In this document: piece by piece, positions 26,442 through 64,000 of the stretch
How the letters are laid out: the number at the start of each line of letters is the position of its first letter
Position numbering within the stretch: the stretch's first letter is position 1
DNA from: Amorphochlora amoebiformis
Taxonomy: Eukaryota; Cercozoa; Chlorarachniophyceae
Direction: 5' to 3'
Assembly: GCA_054601695.1 (NCBI GenBank)
Contig: BAAHQB010000399.1
Location: forward strand, 62,001 to 126,000
Length of the DNA: 64,000 nucleotides
The notes under the pieces: model-generated
What the model was told of the DNA's origin: nothing
The model's database searches: none
What the model saw: the letters and a program-made list of their open reading frames with translations, nothing else
Translations under genes and position numbers: made by a program

Positions 26442-27265
26442 AATATATATATAAATGTATACATATACATGTGTGTGTGCCACACTACCAGTGCATGCAC
26501 TCTGAATTTCTAAACCCCTACTTCTCGCCAGAGACATGCTCTCACACGATCGTAAACCCCGTGCACATATTTACACAGCCAGTACACGCAAACTGTCGTA
26601 AATTTGACATTAATGCTTAGTAAAATATACCGGAGTTGTCAGTGTTATTTGTTCCTCCGTAGACAATGTTGTCAAGTCCTTCGACGAACGAGGTGGTCCC
26701 GGTGGGTCCCGAGAGGATTCCGAAACCGCACACCACGATGCCACCCCACAGACCGCGGTTGTTGGTGGAGGTGATGGTTTCCTGGGTCGTGAAAGTAATC
26801 GGTTGAGACGCGGTACCCTGAGCATCAATCTTGGCACCTGAGCATTGATAAGAGCAAAACTTAAATGTCGTATGAATCGTCGAATAAATGGACGGTTCAC
26901 CCTGTGTGATAATGAGCGCTGGGGCCCTTCCCGAGGAATCGTTCTTGGCCGCACGAATCTAAGGTATTTAATTAAATCGTTGAAATCGTTCGACAAGAGT
27001 GTTGGGCATCCTACCATAGTTCCTGGTTGAATCGTCAGCGTTGCTCCGGCCAAAACCTTTACCTGTAAGAAGCGCACTCAGATTAGACAAAGCCCGGAAG
27101 GTGCAAATGGAGAAGTGAAACCTGTGTGTCGAGGTTGTACTCGTTGGCACTCGTCCATTTAGTGTCCACGGCGATGTCCTTGGTTACACTAACTATCGCG
27201 CCCTGCGCAGCAAACGCGCACAAGAGCGCAACGACGGTAGGCGCAACGATGGTTGGCCCACGCAT
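21776..27265 (-). pseudogene. Three-module secreted beta-helix protein gene with frame lesions
   Basis: Minus-strand exons are 27265-27122 (ATG, signal peptide MRGPTIVAPTVVALLCAFAA), 27062-27015, 26958-26901, 26837-26631, 26001-25613, 25541-24236, 23624-23453, 23288-22704, 22505-21934 and 21844-21776. Three tandem modules share [82 protein letters not shown] and DDAFDTD, then REG(T/G)GGEF and GAFGxxxWLDGWSYLS. I recall the same motif series in secreted bacterial proteins, often from marine Bacteroidetes, which suggests a right-handed parallel beta-helix and perhaps an old lateral transfer. Lesions relative to the other modules: one base near 25285, an exact 100-bp tandem duplication at 24533-24732, an 8-base deletion near 24280, an AT insertion near 22302 and one extra base near 21953. 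The gene is either decaying or carries assembly errors. Its 3' end is not resolved and may continue into the exons at 13.7-10.9 kb. Confidence 0.7.
24533..24732 (-). repeat. Exact 100-bp tandem duplication inside a coding exon
   Basis: The unit starting GCGTTCCTGAGTTGTCGGCG appears at 24533 and again at 24633 with no differences seen. One hundred is not a multiple of three, so the second module frame is broken after YGGSDDADNSG. Confidence 0.97.
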
Positions 27266-27938
27266 GGTATCTGAGTACACGGTGATAGGGATAAATTATC
27301 CTGTCCGAGCCCTGATAACACGAAGCAAACACGTATTTCACATTTTTATATGGGAAGGGTGTATGAAAAACATTTCTACGCCAAATCTAGGGTTTGGAGC
27401 GACAAATTAGTGAAATTATACGGATGCGAAATACCAATAATATTAATGTAGAGATTTCGTGCAAACCAAATTTCCCAGCAACCCGTATTTTCTACGAACA
27501 TAATTCACAGCATCCGTCTGAGCCATTCCTCCGTATCCGTACCTTCCTTTTCCTTTCGTTTTTGCTCCACCTCTGCACGCTGTTCTTGTTTACCTCAGTC
27601 ACTCAGCTCAGATTCATGAAGACAGCGCTTGCATGTTTCAGATGTAGAAACACGTCTAAACAATCAGATACTTCATACCAACACAGATTTCAGCCTGCCC
27701 CAAGGACGAAGTCCATGGAAGGATGCCGCGGATTTCAGGATATCGAGAACCTTTGACGCGCGTAAATATAAATTTAGTTCTTCCAATATTATCTCGGCAT
27801 CGAAGTTCGGAACACAGACACGTGTCGATTTGCAGGCAGCAATCGAGGGGCCCGATGCGGCGGGCTTATCTCGCTTCGAATGTGCGTCATCTAGCCCAGT
27901 GGAGGCGAGGGTTTCGCACGTTTTCAAGACGCTTATCG
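27266..27938. promoter_or_regulatory. Putative bidirectional intergenic region
   Basis: It separates the start of the beta-helix gene (minus) from the start of gene A (plus). It is unique sequence with no TA microsatellite, unlike almost all other intergenic DNA here, which suggests constraint. Overlapping open frames at 27629-27964 and 27723 onward have coding-like composition, but I could not join them to either gene. No specific promoter element is identifiable. Confidence 0.4.
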
Positions 27939-36754
<8,816 letters not shown>

Positions 36755-36783
36755 GTATATATTTGTATACTATATATACATAC

Positions 36784-36844
<61 letters not shown>

Positions 36845-37072
36845 TACATTTCAAAACCAATAATATAGTCACATAACAATCATGTAAACCACACTCATAC
36901 CAGCCCAAACACCCTAACCCTAATCCTACCTCTAACCCTAACATCCCAACCCTAACCCTGACCTTAACACTAGGACTAAGACATGCTGAATAATCCGATC
37001 CTAACAGTACACTCCCTGAGCTAGATGTGTATTCTAAGTTGTAAGCATTCTAGAATCGTTCTGGTGGGGCCC
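36755..37072. other. Short intergenic region between genes A and B
   Basis: TA tract, then a CCCTAA cluster (36909-36970) joined to the dispersed telomere-associated element AAGACATGCTGAATAATC (about 36978). No coding sequence. Confidence 0.7.
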
Positions 37073-41524
<4,452 letters not shown>

Positions 41525-41679
41525 ATTATACCCCTACCCTTAGATTATACCCTTTTCTTTATCATTTTAACCTTTTTGGGAGGATGTGGGTATATGCACA
41601 GCGAGGAATACAATCTTCTTGTAAAGTTCTGGAGCCTGACATCAGAATGTCATACCTTGTCAACTATAGTCTGAAACCC

Positions 41680-41830
41680 CGTTACTACCGGGTAGAGGCT
41701 GTTGTTACCGGTTAGCACCGTACTTGATGAGGTTTTCTCCAGCAATCTCCGGATCTCCAGCGATCTCCAGTGATCTCCAGCGATCTCCAGCGATCTCCAG
41801 CGATCTCCAGTGATCTCCAGCATAGCTTTA
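41680..41830. repeat. LTR-related fragment with GCGATCTCCA decamer repeats
   Basis: CCGTTACTACCGGGTA and CAATCTCCGGATCTCCAG resemble the core of the two LTRs. They are followed by about seven copies of the decamer (A/G)(C/T)GATCTCCAG, an internal amplification. Confidence 0.7.
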
Positions 41831-41903
41831 GCTATGCTTATAGACTCTGTCGAATACTACTTATTGATCTGCGTCCTCTCATGCTATTAATATCGTTGCT
41901 TAA

Positions 41904-41953
<50 letters not shown>

Positions 41954-42039
41954 TATACATATGTATATATACATTGTATTGTATTTTAATATACTTGTAT
42001 ATTACATTCATGCACATATGAAAAACATACATAAATATA

Positions 42040-42079
<40 letters not shown>

Positions 42080-42294
42080 TATTTTCATATACTTTCGTAT
42101 TACATTTAAACAGATTTGAAAACATAAATAAATGGATATTAATTTAGATACCACACCCTAGGTGTCTGAATGCAGAGATACGTACAGCTGGTCGATGTCA
42201 TCCTCTTGGTTTTCATCCACACTAGAAGTGGTCATTCAGCTCTTCCCTAATATCACACAAAATCATCCCTTTTCACATCCATGCCAACCACCGT

Positions 42295-42470
42295 TCAGAC
42301 CCTCGAGAGAGTGATAGCGTGCTCTCGAGAGAGAGAGCACGCTATCACGCTCTCGAGAGCACCAGAGCACGCTATCACGCTCTCTAGAGCACGAGAGCAC
42401 GCTATCACGCTCTCGAGAGCACGCTGTCACCTCTCGAGAGCACGCTATCACACTCTCGAGAGAACTTCTA
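42295..42470. repeat. Palindromic minisatellite (CTCTCGAGAG / GAGCACGCTATCACG)
   Basis: About five units of GAGCACGCTATCACGCTCTC alternate with the palindrome CTCTCGAGAG; the first unit is inverted. Confidence 0.9.
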
Positions 42471-42554
42471 ATAACTCTTAGCTGTGCCGAAATCTCTGGC
42501 TGGGTCTCTCAGTCTCTCTTCTCTGTTCTTATAACGCCTGGGTTTTTTGGTTTC

Positions 42555-42680
42555 GGGTTTTTCACTTTCAAAGTCTTTCGAAGTTTCTCGAATCCTCTCG
42601 AATATTCCCGAATTAATTCTCTCGAAGCTTCTCGAAGTTTCTCGAATCCTCTCGAATACTTCTGAATTAATTCTCTCTAA
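42555..42680. repeat. Two ~55-bp tandem copies rich in TTCTCGAA
   Basis: TCGAAGTTTCTCGAATCCTC ... GAATTAATTCTCTC occurs twice (about 42579 and 42634). Confidence 0.85.
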
Positions 42681-42716
42681 TTCTTGCTCTCTCTTGAATT
42701 GTCAGTGTATGCATGC

Positions 42717-42770
<54 letters not shown>

Positions 42771-42783
42771 ATTTATATATATA

Positions 42784-42839
<56 letters not shown>

Positions 42840-42842
42840 ATT

Positions 42843-42998
<156 letters not shown>

Positions 42999-43085
42999 AT
43001 ATATATGTACATATATATATATATATTATATGTGTATATAATATATTTTTATACATGTATTATATATTATATATATATTATATAT

Positions 43086-43122
<37 letters not shown>

Positions 43123-43246
43123 GTATAAATATGTATATATGTATATATATATTATGTATATAGTAATAGTATATATTATTGTGTACAAGGTGGCGAACCT
43201 TGAAGCACTTTGTGCAGGAATTGAGGATATATTGGTACAAGTCCAT

Positions 43247-43295
<49 letters not shown>

Positions 43296-43355
43296 TAGTT
43301 TATATATATCTATATATATAGCTTGTACACCATATAAATATATATATATACGTTT

Positions 43356-43494
<139 letters not shown>

Positions 43495-43642
43495 GTTTGT
43501 ATGAGTGTGTATTGTGTCAATATATATACACATATGTATGGTCACATCATAGACATATACATAACATACATACATATATATATATATATATACGAATATT
43601 TGTTTATATGTATATATATATATATATATATAAATATTTGTG

Positions 43643-43792
<150 letters not shown>

Positions 43793-43885
43793 CCACAGTT
43801 TCCCATATGTCTGTGTTCCTGTGGTTGTCTGCTTACTTACATGCAATGTATGTACTATTCTATCTATTTATTATTTATATGCACA

Positions 43886-43931
<46 letters not shown>

Positions 43932-43968
43932 CATATGGATATATACATATATATATATACATATATAT

Positions 43969-44211
43969 TGTTAACGCAGTGGTATTGTGGACAGTGGTCT
44001 GATTAAAGTCTTTCCGAATTCTGATTTTAACTTTCCATGTTGGGTACTACCGGGTACTACCAGATGATACGATCTCCGAACGATCTCCAGAATCTCCATC
44101 GATCTCGAGCGGTCTATATTAGGGCTACGATAACGTTTCAATACTGTACAGACATCTACTCATCGAGCTGCGTTTACTGATGCTATCTGTACTATTGTAA
44201 CACTCCCCCTC
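43969..44211 (-). mobile_element. 3' LTR of a Ty1/copia-like element with polypurine tract
   Basis: Read on the minus strand, GAGGGGGAG (44211-44203) is a polypurine tract placed directly before TGTTACAATAG, and the LTR ends GCGTTAACA at 43969. GAGGGGGAG-TGTTA is the arrangement I know from plant and algal copia elements. The internal part beyond 44212 shows no gag-pol frame, so only the 3' end remains. Confidence 0.75.
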
Positions 44212-44231
44212 GACGCGCCGCTTCTGCAAGC

Positions 44232-44346
44232 GTCGATGCACCGCGGTCTTGACAGTGAAGACGCGGGATGTCTTAGACAGTCAAGACACGGGACGTGGTA
44301 TGTCTTGACAGTCAAGGCGTGGGATGTCTTGAAAGTCAAGACGTGG

Positions 44347-44350
<4 letters not shown>
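44232..44350. repeat. ~30-bp tandem repeats (GACAGTCAAGACGYGGGATGTCTT)
   Basis: Four imperfect copies containing GTCTTGACAGTCAAG-like short inverted repeats, just beyond the LTR. Confidence 0.85.
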
Positions 44351-44396
<46 letters not shown>

Positions 44397-44783
44397 TATA
44401 CATATATATATATATACATATACGATATATGTAAACATATATATGGACATACATTCCCAGGCGGATTCGTTCGATTTGGACGAGCATTTGAACGTCAAGC
44501 TCATTTTCAAACCACACTCACAATAACCCAACCCGACACCCGATACCCGACATCCTAATTGCACACTTTCTCCCCGTCCCGCCAAAGCTAACACACGCAT
44601 CCACTCCCACTCAAGACATGACATCTGCTGAGGTCACTGCCTTCATAACCGCCCCACCAGTGGCGGAGTCAATGGCCCTAGGGCTAAGACATGCTGAATA
44701 ATCTGATGAATAAGTTGAACCTAGCTAACTACAGCCTCTGGCCTAACTCGGGGGGTGGGTCTGAGAGATAAGTAATCGTTCAG

Positions 44784-57509
<12,726 letters not shown>

Positions 57510-58006
57510 ATATACTAGATATATATAGGCTAATTAGTATTTTCCTAGATTATGTGTCGCATATGAAGGCTTGTGCACATTCTAGACATATGACCTTGAT
57601 ACTGGTACTGACAACTGTAAATTCGAAGACAAGGAAAGAAAATGATATATCTCTTGTATTTACAAGACCTAGACCAAGAAATATAAATAGGAGCTTAACC
57701 TATTTCACAGACGTTTTTTAGTTTATACTAATAACATTGAAAGGGTGGTATATCGGATTTTGAGTAGTTGGTATGGTATGTTCAAATTTAAAAATTCAAG
57801 CTAACGTTTTAATATAATTACACGCCAACATCTATCATGCGGCTACATTTTAGACATTAGCAAATCCACATATAAGCTAGCCATCAACTCGCTTTTCTCT
57901 TTACAGTACGAACTAGGTAACATCTGATCGCGTATAATATAGTACATAATCATATGGTGTATCTCATACATACATATTAAATATATATATATATATATAT
58001 ATTCTT
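57510..58006. other. Intergenic between convergent genes C and D
   Basis: Unique AT-rich sequence, about 450 bases with little microsatellite. Both genes end into it. No feature identified. Confidence 0.7.

Positions 58007-64000
<5,994 letters not shown>

Overview
The window is nuclear DNA of a eukaryote, almost certainly a protist. Protein-coding exons are short and GC-balanced, with GT...AG introns. They lie in a sea of (TA)n microsatellite and other simple repeats. Telomere-type CCCTAA/TTAGGG blocks occur in both orientations. The clearest homologies are a Dictyostelium DD3-3-type secreted/membrane glycoprotein and a PRMT4/CARM1-like methyltransferase barrel. I cannot place the organism; a stramenopile, haptophyte or similar alga/protist would fit, but this is only an inference.

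Layout, left to right. 984-5249 (-): complete six-exon DD3-3-like gene. 8179-9084 (+): intronless GTPase-like gene lacking the switch I region. 10936-13663 (-): C-terminal exons of a secreted beta-helix protein. 17162-17476 and 19981-20415 (+): two paralogous small single-exon genes of an unrecognised family. 21776-27265 (-): a three-module secreted beta-helix gene with several frame lesions and different introns in each module. 27939-36754 (+): complete 14/15-exon orphan gene 'A' (269 aa), divergent from the beta-helix gene. 37073-41524 (+): orphan gene 'B'. 43969-44211: a Ty1/copia-type LTR with its polypurine tract; a related solo LTR sits at 30497-30874 inside an intron of gene A. 44784-57509 (+): complete 18-exon orphan gene 'C' (about 454 aa). 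58007-63780 (-): 3' part of a PRMT4/CARM1-like gene that runs off the right edge.

I built the exon models by hand from splice sites and reading phase. For DD3-3, gene A, gene C and the PRMT-like gene, every intron joins exons of matching phase and the totals are multiples of three. This is strong internal support, although no transcript was available.

The most unusual feature is how coding sequence and TA repeats interact. Many exons have extra partial copies in the adjoining TA-rich intron, each copy carrying one splice site and part of the exon. The tandem modules of the beta-helix gene, which arose by duplication, do not share intron positions. Together these point to recent, repeat-driven duplication and intron gain or loss.
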